From JABDBE01 sp963832245 (GTDB lineage Bacteria; Acidobacteriota; Terriglobia; Terriglobales; Acidobacteriaceae), in assembly GCA_963832245.1 (NCBI GenBank), contig CAWHTG010000002.1:1178001-1242000 (forward strand): 64,000 bases of DNA, read 5' to 3'. The notes under the pieces were generated by a model. The model saw nothing but the letters and a program-made list of their open reading frames with translations. It was not told the origin of the DNA and ran no database searches. Of this stretch, positions 1 through 9,420 are shown in pieces. The position numbers and the translations under genes are program-made. Each line of letters starts with the position of its first letter. Position 1 is the first letter of the stretch.

Positions 1-1
1 T

Positions 2-1492
2 CCCCTCGCGCATGGCCCCACGCAATCCGTTTCGGACGGAGAAGTTTTCTGGTTCATCACGACCGGATCGGTCGACAACGGTATGCCATCTTGGGCGAGT
101 ATGCCTGAGCAGAAACGATGGCAGATCGTCGCGTATTTAAAGTCGCTGAAGAATTCGCCGAGTCCAGCAACTAACGACTCTGCTTCTTCTGCCGAGGTGA
201 CGCCCGTCAAGAGCAACGCACCACCTCCGCAACCGCCGTTCACCGATTTCCGATTTGAGCAGCCTGGAAAAGTTCGCCGGATCACAGTGCAAGATCTCCC
301 GGCGCCATACGCCACTGAGACAGCGAGCAATGGACCTGAATTAGTGGCGCGTCCCCGTGGCGCGTGGCCGAAAGCTCCAGTTGGATTCAGCGTGCAGCAA
401 TACGCCACCGGACTGGATAATCCGCGGCTGATCCGAACCGCGCCCAACGGCGACTTTTTTCTGGCAGAAAGCAACAGCGGAAAAATTCGCGTGTTCCGCG
501 GAATTACCCGTGCGGGTAAACCCGACGAGGCTAGCGTGTTCGCCACCGGACTCAACCAGCCTTATGGCATCGCCTTCTATCCGCCCGGAAATGATCCGCA
601 GTGGGTCTACGTAGGAAACACCGACTCGGTGGTCCGGTTTCCGTACAGGAATGGCGACTTGAAGGCTAACGGACCGGCGCAGCACATTGTGGACCTTCCT
701 CATGGCCAAGGACACTGGACTCGCGACGTGCAGTTCACCGCCGATGGCCAGAAGATGTTCGTGGCAGTCGGATCGGCGTCGAATGTGGACGATCCCGACA
801 CCACGCCCGATGAAAAGAATCGCGCCGACATTCTCGAATTCAACCCCGACGGCTCGGACCTGCGGGTGTACGCGTATGGGATCCGCAATGCCGGGGGCGG
901 CCTGGCGATCAATCCGAAGACGGGCGAATTATGGTGCTCGGTCAACGAACGCGATGGATTGGGAGACAACCTAGTACCCGACTACATCACACATGTCGCC
1001 GAAGGCGGCTTCTACGGCTGGCCTTGGTGGTATATCGGCGGCCATCAGGATCCGCGGCATGAGGGCAAACACTCGGAGTTGAAAGATAAGACCATCGTTC
1101 CGGACGTGCTCTTGCAGCCCCACAATGCCTCGCTCGAGATGACGTTCTATGAGGGAACGCAATTTCCGGCTGAGTATCGGGGGGATATTTTCTCCTCCGA
1201 GCACGGTTCATGGAACCGCTCCGTACGCACCGGATATGAAGTGATTCGCGTACCTCTGCACCAGACCGGTCGGGCCAGCGGGGAGTACGAAGATTTTGTG
1301 ACCGGATTTGTGGTCGACAACGGACACGTCTGGGGAAGGCCCGTCGGCATCACCGAGGCGCAAGACGGATCGTTGCTGGTAACCGATGATGGTTCGAACT
1401 CCATCTGGCGCGTCCGCTATACGGGCGACAATAGTCAGCAGGGCGAGCGCGAGCAAGACGATGAAATACAGCTTGCGAGAGCCTCCAGGTAA
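2..1492 (+). CDS. Sorbosone dehydrogenase-like PQQ enzyme with cytochrome c domain (5' partial)
   Basis: The frame is open from base 2, so the gene enters from the left edge; the first ATG (base 83) is internal. The first about 50 visible residues (HGPTQSVSDGEVFWFITTGS ... MPEQKRWQIVAYLKSL) look like the C-terminal half of a class I cytochrome c domain; the CxxCH heme site must lie outside the window. From about residue 125 (GFSVQQYATGLDNPRLI) a six-bladed PQQ/sorbosone-dehydrogenase-type beta-propeller follows, with the family-like NGDFFLAESNSGKIRVF and EHGSWNRS segments. Known relatives oxidise sugars or aldoses in the periplasm and pass electrons to the fused heme. Exact substrate cannot be read from sequence. 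The next gene starts inside its last 32 bases, suggesting translational coupling. Confidence 0.85.
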   Translation, partial: PLAHGPTQSVSDGEVFWFITTGSVDNGMPSWASMPEQKRWQIVAYLKSLKNSPSPATNDSASSAEVTPVKSNAPPPQPPFTDFRFEQPGKVRRITVQDLPAPYATETASNGPELVARPRGAWPKAPVGFSVQQYATGLDNPRLIRTAPNGDFFLAESNSGKIRVFRGITRAGKPDEASVFATGLNQPYGIAFYPPGNDPQWVYVGNTDSVVRFPYRNGDLKANGPAQHIVDLPHGQGHWTRDVQFTADGQKMFVAVGSASNVDDPDTTPDEKNRADILEFNPDGSDLRVYAYGIRNAGGGLAINPKTGELWCSVNERDGLGDNLVPDYITHVAEGGFYGWPWWYIGGHQDPRHEGKHSELKDKTIVPDVLLQPHNASLEMTFYEGTQFPAEYRGDIFSSEHGSWNRSVRTGYEVIRVPLHQTGRASGEYEDFVTGFVVDNGHVWGRPVGITEAQDGSLLVTDDGSNSIWRVRYTGDNSQQGEREQDDEIQLARASR

Positions 1493-1973
1493 AAAGCCGG
1501 CGCTGACTTTGCTCAGCGGAATCGCGGCGCTCGCATTGTGTGCTTTCCAATTCGGAGATCGGAATGAGCTGAACAAAATGCCATTCGCAGAAGTCCAGCC
1601 ACTGGTCTCCGACCTGGCAAAAGCACGGAGATTGGCCAAGCAAGGCAACATTGATCTCCTGGTAGGACAGGCAGAGCCTGGAGAGACGGTGACACTGCGA
1701 GGCGAAGTCACTGACGCCAATTGTTACCTAGGCACTCACACGCACGCTTACGATCATGCCTTCTGCGCGAAGCTGTGTGCAGCGGCTGGCGCCCCTCTTG
1801 TGTTCGTTTCCGACCAGGGCGGACTAGTCTATCTCGTGTTCAATGAGCGTAACGGTATAAGGCTTCCCGCAGAAGTACTCGACCGAATAGGCGTTCCCGG
1901 ACTCATGCTCAAAGGCAAAGTGATGGACGCCGAAGGATTGCGGGCGCTGGCAGTCGAAGGGTTGGCACCGTAA
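1461..1973 (+). CDS. Membrane-anchored conserved protein with Cys/His-rich motif
   Basis: A 170-residue protein. The ATG at 1461 is preferred over an upstream start because it puts a hydrophobic segment (LTLLSGIAALALCAFQF) near the N terminus, giving a single membrane anchor or signal. The outer domain holds GEVTDANCYLGTHTHAYDHA followed by FCAKLCAAAGAPLVFVSD; the Cys and His cluster could bind metal or heme, but I do not recognise a named domain. It overlaps the upstream dehydrogenase by 32 bases, so it is probably co-translated and may be an accessory or redox partner of that enzyme. The functional link is inference from position. Confidence 0.7.
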   Translation: MKYSLREPPGKKPALTLLSGIAALALCAFQFGDRNELNKMPFAEVQPLVSDLAKARRLAKQGNIDLLVGQAEPGETVTLRGEVTDANCYLGTHTHAYDHAFCAKLCAAAGAPLVFVSDQGGLVYLVFNERNGIRLPAEVLDRIGVPGLMLKGKVMDAEGLRALAVEGLAP

Positions 1974-2083
1974 AAAAGTCCGCCGAAGATATTAGCAGTC
2001 CTGCCTACTATCTGCGAACTGACGCGAACAGAAAGGCCGTTCCTAATTGCAAGCGCCCAGCTCTTCTTTTTTCATGTGCAGCG

Positions 2084-2527
2084 CTATTTTTCTGCACTCC
2101 TCCGATCGGTCGGTTTTGTACTGAACTGTTGCACCGGGCTCGTCCCCGGATCAGGAATGCCGTTAGCCTGGGTTGAACTCACTTTGTAGTAATACGTGGT
2201 CTCGGGTTGCAGATCATTCATGCGCACCCGGAAGACCATATCAGTGTGAGCTGGGTTGATTCTTGTGGGAGACACCGCCGTCAAGTCAAGGTGATCGGGG
2301 TCGGTGCCGTAGTGCACGATAGAGTAATGCAAAATGGTGCCGCGCGGATTGAGCGTAGTCCAACTTATGAAGGCGAATGTGTCGGCAACGGATTCTACCG
2401 TCGGGCTGACATTGGCTTGGGTTGCCGTCGAGCGCTCACCTGCCAATGCCAGCCGTGGTTGTAACAACGCCAGGCCGGCGATAACGCTGATCGCGATGGT
2501 GAGGCTTGATCTATTCAGTCTCGTCAT
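2084..2527 (-). CDS. Secreted fibronectin type III-like domain protein
   Basis: 147 residues. The start is set by AAGGAG eight bases before the ATG at 2527; a longer frame has no such site. Residues 1-30 form a Sec signal peptide ending near LALAGE. The rest is one fibronectin III/purple-acid-phosphatase N-domain-like fold (TFAFISWTTLNPRGTILHYS ... LQPETTYYYKVSS). Alone it has no catalytic motif and probably mediates binding or packing at the cell surface. It lies 88 bases downstream of the di-heme peroxidase on the same strand and may share its transcript. Confidence 0.75.
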   Translation of the reverse strand: MTRLNRSSLTIAISVIAGLALLQPRLALAGERSTATQANVSPTVESVADTFAFISWTTLNPRGTILHYSIVHYGTDPDHLDLTAVSPTRINPAHTDMVFRVRMNDLQPETTYYYKVSSTQANGIPDPGTSPVQQFSTKPTDRRSAEK

Positions 2528-2615
2528 ATGCAATCTCCTTGGTTCATGATTAAGAAGTGAGAGTCGGGGACGAACCAACAGGGTTCGCCCCCCAAGTGCT
2601 AATTGTGAAGCATCG

Positions 2616-4265
2616 TTATGGCTTGAAGCCGTCCACGAGAGTCTTCAAGAAGGCGACGATGTCGTCTTCCTCCGCGGACGTCAAGCCAAGCTTACCGATT
2701 GTCATGTTTTCGTTGTTGGGATCTTCCGGCTCCGGCCAGCAGTTCACCTTCTCGGTGGTTCCTTTTGGACAGTGCCCAGACAGCACGTGATAGGGGTACA
2801 CATCACGCGTGTTGTAGAAGTGGACTACTTGCTTCAGGCTCGTGAGATAGCCATTGTGCATGTAAGCTTTCACGAAGTCAGGCCGTGGCACCTGGGCCGC
2901 GTTGCGCGCAGTCGAGGTTTGGAATTTGCCCTCGAATTGTGGCAACAGTATGCCCCAGTTCAAATTGGGAGGAGCGCCATAGTAGCCATCCAGGAATAAT
3001 CCCATCCCCTCATCGGTGAATCCGAAGCCCAGTGGGTTACCGGTAAATCCCCACTGGTCCGGAGTGTCCTCCGAATACCAGGGAAGCATTACGTTCTTGG
3101 GAAGGCCAAGGTTGTTGTACGTCGTGTCGGTGAACAAAGGCTGAACGCTTGCCGCCTGGCCGGTATCAGTTCCGCCCAGTTGGGTACTCGACCTTCCATC
3201 GAGGTGACAAGTATTGCAGCTGCCTTTGCCGCGGAACAGGTCATACCCGTTCTGCTCTTGTGTGGTGAGGGTTGCTTTTCCAGCGAGGAAGTAATCGAAC
3301 TTCGACGTGAAGGAACTGACGTTGTCGGAAGACTCATAAGCGGCAATCGCCTGGGCGAACTCGTCGAAGTCTTTGTTAGCGAGAGTACGGTCTGTGGGGC
3401 TGAGCTTAAGCGGAGTCGGGTTTCCGCCCAGCACAGCAGCGCCTTTCGGGGTGCTGCATATCTTCGCAACATCTGAAGGCCAGTGAATCTCCAGCGAGCC
3501 CACGCCGAAGACCTGCTCAAAGAAGAATTTGTAGTTGCTCAGAGAGAGCTTCCACACCACGCAAGCAGGATCGGGATTGGCCATTTCTTCGGGATCCGAA
3601 GGCGGATCTTGTGCCTGCTCAGCTGCGGAATTCTGCAATTTGTATCCGGTCGCGCGGCCGTCCCAGAAGTTACCTCCGTAGAAATCGGCCTGGCTTAGGT
3701 TGTAATGGAGAGGCGGAAAGTAAGTTGCGTAACTGTAACCTTGCGGGTTCCGCTTCGCAATCCGGTTATTCGGATAAGCTCCGTGAACCGTGATGGGAAC
3801 CGATCCCGGGTTCGATCCGCCCGTGAATACGCTCAAGATCTGTGCGCCATTCGCATAGCCCGCCATCGGGTCATGGCAATAGCTGCAGGCGATGTTCTGG
3901 TTTACGGACAGGTGGGGGTCGAAGATCTCAAGCTCGCCTAGAGTCTCGACTTGGTGGTATGGATCCAGTTTTCCTGACTTCGCCGCTTTCAGCGCCTGGG
4001 CTTCGAGCATGGCTTCTTCAGCGCGAATCCTGATGAAGTCTGGGTCATTCTTAATGGCGCACTGCAGGTCAAGCCTGTGGCCTGACAGTATGCATTTTGC
4101 ATCAGATGCCGGAATCTGGAAGCCTTCTGGAAGTGAAAAATCAATGATTGGCGGTGCCGGAATGGCCTGTGCTGACACAATTCGGGCTACCGTCAGAATG
4201 GCGAGCGCAGTTAGGCCCGCGGTTGAAAACGATGAGAGTGTTTGGGGAAGTTTTATACGGCTCAC
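2616..4265 (-). CDS. Di-heme cytochrome c peroxidase/MauG family protein
   Basis: 549 residues from a GTG at 4265, chosen because AAGGAGG sits just upstream and the signal peptide (LTALAILTVARIVSAQA) then follows directly. Two heme c attachment sites are visible: CSYCH about residue 133 and CNTCH about residue 350. The segment DFYGGNFWDGRATG is typical of the CcpA/MauG family. Members reduce hydrogen peroxide, or carry out related oxidations, in the periplasm using two hemes. At about 550 residues it is longer than a standard CcpA (about 330-370), with extra sequence between and after the hemes, so its substrate may differ. The small FN3-like gene follows on the same strand. Confidence 0.88.
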   Translation of the reverse strand: MSRIKLPQTLSSFSTAGLTALAILTVARIVSAQAIPAPPIIDFSLPEGFQIPASDAKCILSGHRLDLQCAIKNDPDFIRIRAEEAMLEAQALKAAKSGKLDPYHQVETLGELEIFDPHLSVNQNIACSYCHDPMAGYANGAQILSVFTGGSNPGSVPITVHGAYPNNRIAKRNPQGYSYATYFPPLHYNLSQADFYGGNFWDGRATGYKLQNSAAEQAQDPPSDPEEMANPDPACVVWKLSLSNYKFFFEQVFGVGSLEIHWPSDVAKICSTPKGAAVLGGNPTPLKLSPTDRTLANKDFDEFAQAIAAYESSDNVSSFTSKFDYFLAGKATLTTQEQNGYDLFRGKGSCNTCHLDGRSSTQLGGTDTGQAASVQPLFTDTTYNNLGLPKNVMLPWYSEDTPDQWGFTGNPLGFGFTDEGMGLFLDGYYGAPPNLNWGILLPQFEGKFQTSTARNAAQVPRPDFVKAYMHNGYLTSLKQVVHFYNTRDVYPYHVLSGHCPKGTTEKVNCWPEPEDPNNENMTIGKLGLTSAEEDDIVAFLKTLVDGFKP

Positions 4266-4773
4266 GTTTCCTCCTTCTACTTCATATCCGCGGTGTTTCG
4301 CGGTGCTCAGCTTGTAGCAAACCAAGTACCAGGATGTTCTGCCGATTTTCGCGGTGACGTTGATGGCCGCAGTGGTGCGTCCCTCAGCTAGCCGCACGGA
4401 CAGAACGCTCCGGGAGCATGGCTGTTCCTCGTCTGGTTCGAGTCAATCTTTGAGTTGTTCGGACAAAGCGGGTGGTCGAGCCGAGCAGTAAAAGTGGGGC
4501 ACAACCAAAACTCGCACCCGGCTAACAGTGAGGAGTGCCATTGGCGTGACGATAACCAATGTGCACAAAAAACGATTGCTTAACAATACGCCAAAAACTT
4601 GCGCTTGCAATACTGGTGTTACCCGATTTACTAAGCAGTCAATAAGACTATGTCGATGAGTCTAGGTCAGCGGATCATGAACATCTTCCCAACACGCTGA
4701 CTCTACTCCGCGCCCCCCGTCGTGATCTTGGAGGGTCCGTTGATCGTGTACAACCTTTAGCTCGATGAGTAAT
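4266..4773. other. Intergenic region without convincing gene
   Basis: This is upstream of the peroxidase gene and should contain its promoter. Both strands show only short or poorly coding frames. No tRNA or strong terminator hairpin was seen. Confidence 0.5.
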
Positions 4774-4917
4774 TCAGCGCGCGATAACAAGCATCCCGTA
4801 GATGCTTCCTCCAATCATGGCCAAGATCAGCCCCGTCACAATGATTGTCGCCACACAACTAATGATTTGGATGGTGGCGATGGTGCGGTTCGCAGTTTTC
4901 GTGTGCACAAGCTGCAT
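4774..4917 (-). CDS. Possible 47-residue single-span membrane protein
   Basis: A short frame encodes a basic/polar N terminus followed by a long hydrophobic stretch (ISCVATIIVTGLILAMIGGS) and ends in LVIAR. This is the pattern of a small membrane protein, and the codon choices are ordinary. The same frame stays open another 19 codons upstream (reading EYLTCRHGLKNAFPLD) but has no ATG or GTG there before a TAG, so the true start could be a CTG or TTG, or the N terminus may be decayed. AGGGAG lies immediately before the ATG, too close for an ideal site. No family recognised. Confidence 0.4.
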   Translation of the reverse strand: MQLVHTKTANRTIATIQIISCVATIIVTGLILAMIGGSIYGMLVIAR

Positions 4918-5097
4918 CTCCCTGTCCAAGGGAAAAGCATTTTTGAGGCCATGACGACAGGTCAGGTATTCACTCTATGTTATTGACCGCTCCGCCGAAT
5001 GCTATGTGCCAAGCTCTCCACTGTCGATTGACTGACAGCGGTGTCGAAAATGCGGTGTCGAAATACTGACCTGACGCGATGCGTGTCTGCTCGAATA

Positions 5098-5997
5098 TCA
5101 ATGGTTAAGCATGCGCGCGCTCTTGGATCGCGAAGCTACGGGCCGGCGGCTTTCCGTCCATGCTGCATCGAGCCGGGCTGCCAGCTTGTCAAAAGCGGCT
5201 GTGGTCGCGCCGCTCCATCTCAGTTGATCCACATTATTGAAGAGATTGATATCGGTTCGGAGAGTGGCCAGTCTTCGAAATAGAATCGCCCGGTCCCACT
5301 CGCGACAAAGAGTATCGGCGAGGGTGCCTGCGTTCGCGGCATTCACCCGCCACTCACGGGAGTCCTTAGGAATGGATTCGAGATGCAGAAACTTCGCCAG
5401 CACCGCAGCCGATGATTTCGCGCCCCAACCCGGCAGTCCAGGATAGCCGTCGGCGCTGTCGCCTACCAGCGCCAGGTAGTCAGGGATGGATGCAGGCGAC
5501 ACTCCGAATTTCTGCACGATGGCAGCTTCATCCAGGGTGACGCGCGTCCGGCGATTCAATTGGACGATGCGCGAACCAGATACGCATTGGGCAAGATCTT
5601 TATCCGGAGTGCAGATGATCACGCGATCGACACGCGAATCCTGGGCCGCCGCTAGCGCTGCGGCCGCCAGGGCATCGTCGGCCTCAAATTCCACCATTGG
5701 CCACACCACAACGCCGGCTGCCGTGAGTACTTCTTCGAGAAGTGGAAACTGCGCCAGGAGATCGGGTTCGACCCCTTCCGAGGTCTTGTAGCCGGGCCAT
5801 AGCCCGTTGCGAAGCGACTCGATCACGTGATCAGTCGCGACCGCGATATGGGTGGCCCCTCCTTTGATCATACCCAGCACCGATGCCAGCACGCCGCGGA
5901 CGGCGGCGACTTCTTGACCGTCCGCATCGGTGGCAGAGGGCAACGCGTAGTAGTGCCGGAACAACTCGTAGGTTCCGTCGACAAGATAAATGTCCAA
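5098..5997 (-). CDS. 5'-3' exonuclease (PolI N-domain/flap endonuclease-like)
   Basis: 299 residues from a TTG at 5997, which gives the family-like N terminus (M)DIYLVDGTYELFRHYYA and has GGAG upstream; a TTG at 6036 is an alternative. The PIN-like nuclease core carries acidic metal-binding residues: the first Asp in LVDGTYELF, VEFEADDALAAAAL about residue 127, and TPDKDLAQ about residue 150. The H3TH DNA-binding region follows at LALVGDSADGYPGLPGWGAK. Relatives remove RNA primers or cut flap DNA. It is a stand-alone domain, not fused to a polymerase. It is transcribed away from the neighbouring oxidoreductase gene. Confidence 0.88.
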   Translation of the reverse strand: MDIYLVDGTYELFRHYYALPSATDADGQEVAAVRGVLASVLGMIKGGATHIAVATDHVIESLRNGLWPGYKTSEGVEPDLLAQFPLLEEVLTAAGVVVWPMVEFEADDALAAAALAAAQDSRVDRVIICTPDKDLAQCVSGSRIVQLNRRTRVTLDEAAIVQKFGVSPASIPDYLALVGDSADGYPGLPGWGAKSSAAVLAKFLHLESIPKDSREWRVNAANAGTLADTLCREWDRAILFRRLATLRTDINLFNNVDQLRWSGATTAAFDKLAARLDAAWTESRRPVASRSKSARMLNH

Positions 5998-6178
5998 CTC
6001 AGCACTCCAGCCAAAAGTATAGGACCCGGCCTGCAACGATCACCATCAAAACGGAGTTGATTTTGCGCGGCACTGCCCAATCAGATTCATCTAACAAATA
6101 ATAGATGATGCGCCGTTCGTCCTTAACGGAAGATGAGTCGGCCGTGAATAACTTCAGAGAGAGAGTCTGGGAGGTGCT

Positions 6179-6559
6179 ATGCCTGCGCCGCGTTGGCTCG
6201 CGAAATTCAATTTGCTCGTCACCAACCGCCTTCTCGGTCCACTGGCTAGATATATGCCCGGCATGGGAGTGGTTTTGCATGTGGGACGAAAAACCCATCG
6301 GCAGTACCGCACGCCTGTACTCGTTTTTCGCCGGGGTGATCGGGTCATCGTAGCCCTCACCTACGGGCGCGAGTCGCAGTGGGTCGCCAATGTTCTCGCC
6401 GCGAACGGTTGCGAGCTCGAAACTGAGGGCCGCAGGTTACGGCTTTCGCATCCGCGTGTTTATCACGACGAGCAGCGTACGGCTATGCCAGGCTTGGTTC
6501 GCTTCGCATTGGGAGTTCTCAACGTCTCCGATTTCCTTGAGCTGACCATTGCCGAATGA
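6179..6559 (+). CDS. Deazaflavin (F420)-dependent nitroreductase family protein
   Basis: 126 residues with GGGAGGT just before the ATG. The fold signature VLHVGRKTHRQYRTPVLVFR ... DRVIVALTYGRESQWVANVL matches the DDN/Rv3547-like nitroreductase family, split-barrel proteins that use F420 or flavin. It is the usual length for the family. Whether this host makes F420 is not shown here; another split-barrel protein (47014-47379) is the only related hint. Substrate unknown. Confidence 0.82.
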   Translation: MPAPRWLAKFNLLVTNRLLGPLARYMPGMGVVLHVGRKTHRQYRTPVLVFRRGDRVIVALTYGRESQWVANVLAANGCELETEGRRLRLSHPRVYHDEQRTAMPGLVRFALGVLNVSDFLELTIAE

Positions 6560-6950
6560 TGTCAAAGGCAAGACCTACTACCGAATGAACGAGCAGCACA
6601 ACTGCAATTCGAAGCAGATCCTGACAAATACGTGGAGCTACCCAAGAATCAGTGAGAGTCTCGCCGGGTTCCAAGCGTCCGGCAAACAAAGCCGAAAAGC
6701 ACTCCGGACCCAGGACATGAGGAAAGGAAATCCGGGGAAAAACGATGGTTATTCATTGACCATTGGGAGATGCACCTTCCAAAGCCCTCGCGCTGAACAA
6801 CCTGCCAATCCCGCACGCGTCGCCGCACTTCGGTAATATTCCCGCAACTCACGGGCCAATTTCGGGTTCATAATTATAGAGGCAGAGGTATTCAGTCACC
6901 TGCGCCTCGCTGTAAGTAGCGTCGGCGTAAGTGGTTGGAGGAACACCGCA
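6560..6950. other. Intergenic region, no supported gene
   Basis: 391 bases between the oxidoreductase and the FecR-like gene. A plus-strand frame of 95 codons overlaps the end of the previous gene, but its translation has no domain, signal or sensible composition, so I leave it out. The last part (from about 6840) is AT-richer and probably holds the promoter of the next gene. Confidence 0.5.
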
Positions 6951-9374
6951 GTGACTGGCGGGGTTTCGGGGAGAAGGCTCATGAGAACTTTCCGGCGCTT
7001 ATTGCAACGCAGCTTTTTGGTCGCACTCTTAGCCGCAACCACGGCAACTATTCCTGCAGCAGCTCAGGACTCGACTGTTCCGCAGGATGAGCAACAAGCA
7101 TACCCATCGAATCAAGCGCCTCCTCCACCTGCGGACCAGGCCGCGCCTTCAGCCGGGGGGGAGTCGGCGTATCCTGCCGATCAGTCTCCCTATCCTGCGA
7201 CCCAGGAGCCGCCACCTTCCGCCGGCGAACCCGCGCCGTCCGCCGGGGGCGAGACTGCCGATCCTTCGGGTCGCGTCGCTCGCCTGGGATACATGACCGG
7301 ATCGGTTTCGGTTCAACCGCAAGGTACTGGCGATTGGGTTCAAGGCTCGTTGAACCGCCCGCTCACCAACGGCGACAACATCTGGGCTGATAAAGATTCC
7401 CGCGCGGAGCTGAATCTCGGGACCGGTGTAATGCGAATCAGCTCCGAAACCAGTTTGACCTTGACCAACGTCACCAACGATGCCGTACAGGTCCAGTTGC
7501 ACCAAGGCACTTTGAACGTGCATATCCGCAAGCTTTATGGCGGCGAAGTTTACGAGATCGACAGCCCGAATCAGGCATTTACCGTGACTAAATCCGGCGA
7601 GTACCGCTTCGACGTCGATCCTAACGGAGACACAACCCTGGTCACGGTGTGGAAAGGCGAGGGCGAAGCCACCGGCCAAGGCGAGTCAGTTCGTTTGCAC
7701 GAAGGTCAGCAGGCCCGGTTCTACAACGGAAATTCTCTGGCGCATCAAATTAATGCCGCACCCGCTCCCGACGGCTTCGATGATTGGTGCATGGTTCGCG
7801 ACAAGCGGGAAGACAACTCCGTCTCCGGCCGCTACGTTGCTCCCGGCGTGGTTGGCGCCAGCGATCTCGATGAGTATGGGCACTGGCGCGACACTCCGGA
7901 CTATGGAAATGTCTGGGTTCCCGACAGCGTCGCGCCGGGCTGGGCGCCTTATAGTGCCGGACACTGGATCTGGCAACCGCCCTACGGATGGACTTGGGTG
8001 GACGATGCTCCGTGGGGTTTTGCTCCCTTTCACTATGGGCGCTGGGTAGATTTTGGCCCCAATTGGGGTTGGGCTCCGGGACCTTATTGGGAGCGGCCTT
8101 ACTACGCTCCCGCGCTGGTGGCCTGGTTTGGCGGCCCGCACTTCGGCATCGGCTTTGGTTTTGGTGGAGGTTTTGGTTTCGGCTTCGGCGGTGGATTTGG
8201 TTGGTGCGCCTTAGGTTTCGGCGAGCCGTTCTTCCCCTGGTATGGCGGCAGCCGGGGTTATTTCCGCAACGTCAACATCAGCAACACGCGCATCAACAAC
8301 ATCAACAACATCACCAACAACTATTACAACAATAGGAACGGCGGCGCATTGTACGGAAGGAGCGGCGTTGGCATGCCGCGCTACGCCAGCAGGCCCGGAG
8401 CGTTGACAGCGGTTTCACGAAACACGCTTGAGCGCGGATTGCCCGTTGCTTCAAACCGGGCCAACATTCCGAGTAGCGCTTTACGAAATCTTTCCAGCGC
8501 CAGTGTTGCAAGGCCCAGCGCGTCGCCCACCCGCTCCGCCATGCTAGGGCCCAAAGCGGGCTTGCCGGCTGCGCATCCCTCTGCCGCAACAACTTCGCGG
8601 CCGACCGTCAGCCGCATGACTCCGCCGGCAAACTCCGCCCGGTCGACTGCCTCGCCTCGTAGCGTGGCGACGTCACCGGCGAATTCCCAAGGACGGCCGT
8701 CTGCGAACTCTGCGATGTCGAATCGCAATGTGAGCAATCTGACAACGAACCGCAATGCTCCGCAGATGGCCACCAACCGCAACGTACCGCGGCCACCGCA
8801 AAGTGGTGCGAGACCGTACTCAGGGTCGATGGGCGGATTAAGCGCACGATCTGGTGGAGTCGCGCCTTCGAACCCGGCTGCGTCCCGATCGGTGCCTCGA
8901 CCGTCCGCGGGAAGCAGTAATCAGCCGACGATGACCGCTCACAACACTGTCCCGAATATGTCAGCGTCGCGCTCCTACGGAAGCTCGAGCGCCGGACGAA
9001 GCATGTCGAACAACGTTCCGCGACCATCAGGAAATGTGCTGCCTGCGCCGCGCAATTATCCCTCAGCTCAGAGCCGCGGAAGCTCCTCATCCCGCGCTTA
9101 TGGCGGCTACAGCGGCAGCGGCGGATATCGCGGCTACAGCGGATCGCCCTACGGCGGATCGCCCTACGGCGGTTCCAGCGCTCGGGGATCGTCTTATGGT
9201 GGCGGACGCAGCTATTCTGCGCCCTCCTCGCATAGTTCGGGCTCCTTTGGAGGAGGCTCCCGTGGCGGCTCCGGGTCACACGGCAGCTCTGGCGGCGGCT
9301 CCCATGGAGGCGGCGGCTCGCACGGGGGAGGCTCGCACGGAGGCGGCGGCGGTTCTCACGGAGGCCATCGCTAA
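6951..9374 (+). CDS. FecR-like/DUF6600-type secreted protein with Gly/Ser/His-rich tail
   Basis: 807 residues from GTG with GGAGG nine bases upstream; an ATG at 6981 with its own GGAG is an equal alternative. A signal peptide ends near IPAAAQD. Residues about 40-100 are Pro/Ala/Gln repeats (PSAGGE copies). A FecR-like beta domain follows at about 105-260 (GRVARLGYMTGSVSVQ ... ESVRLHEGQQARFYN). Then come W/Y/P-rich repeats of the DUF6600 kind (YGHWRDTPDYGNVWVPD, APYSAGHWIWQPPYGWTW), a GFGFGGGFGFGFGGG run, Asn/Ser-rich low complexity, and a tail of GGSHGGGGSHGGG. Such proteins sit in the periplasm or outer surface; the tail may be disordered or metal-binding. Function unknown. Confidence 0.85.
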   Translation: MTGGVSGRRLMRTFRRLLQRSFLVALLAATTATIPAAAQDSTVPQDEQQAYPSNQAPPPPADQAAPSAGGESAYPADQSPYPATQEPPPSAGEPAPSAGGETADPSGRVARLGYMTGSVSVQPQGTGDWVQGSLNRPLTNGDNIWADKDSRAELNLGTGVMRISSETSLTLTNVTNDAVQVQLHQGTLNVHIRKLYGGEVYEIDSPNQAFTVTKSGEYRFDVDPNGDTTLVTVWKGEGEATGQGESVRLHEGQQARFYNGNSLAHQINAAPAPDGFDDWCMVRDKREDNSVSGRYVAPGVVGASDLDEYGHWRDTPDYGNVWVPDSVAPGWAPYSAGHWIWQPPYGWTWVDDAPWGFAPFHYGRWVDFGPNWGWAPGPYWERPYYAPALVAWFGGPHFGIGFGFGGGFGFGFGGGFGWCALGFGEPFFPWYGGSRGYFRNVNISNTRINNINNITNNYYNNRNGGALYGRSGVGMPRYASRPGALTAVSRNTLERGLPVASNRANIPSSALRNLSSASVARPSASPTRSAMLGPKAGLPAAHPSAATTSRPTVSRMTPPANSARSTASPRSVATSPANSQGRPSANSAMSNRNVSNLTTNRNAPQMATNRNVPRPPQSGARPYSGSMGGLSARSGGVAPSNPAASRSVPRPSAGSSNQPTMTAHNTVPNMSASRSYGSSSAGRSMSNNVPRPSGNVLPAPRNYPSAQSRGSSSSRAYGGYSGSGGYRGYSGSPYGGSPYGGSSARGSSYGGGRSYSAPSSHSSGSFGGGSRGGSGSHGSSGGGSHGGGGSHGGGSHGGGGGSHGGHR

Positions 9375-9420
9375 CGACCGAACTCCGAGAAGCTAATAGA
9401 TCGGCGTGTAGATTCGAAAG

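Noticed and set aside
6549..6836. 95-codon plus-strand frame
   Set aside because: Overlaps the previous gene, no domain or ribosome site, composition not protein-like.
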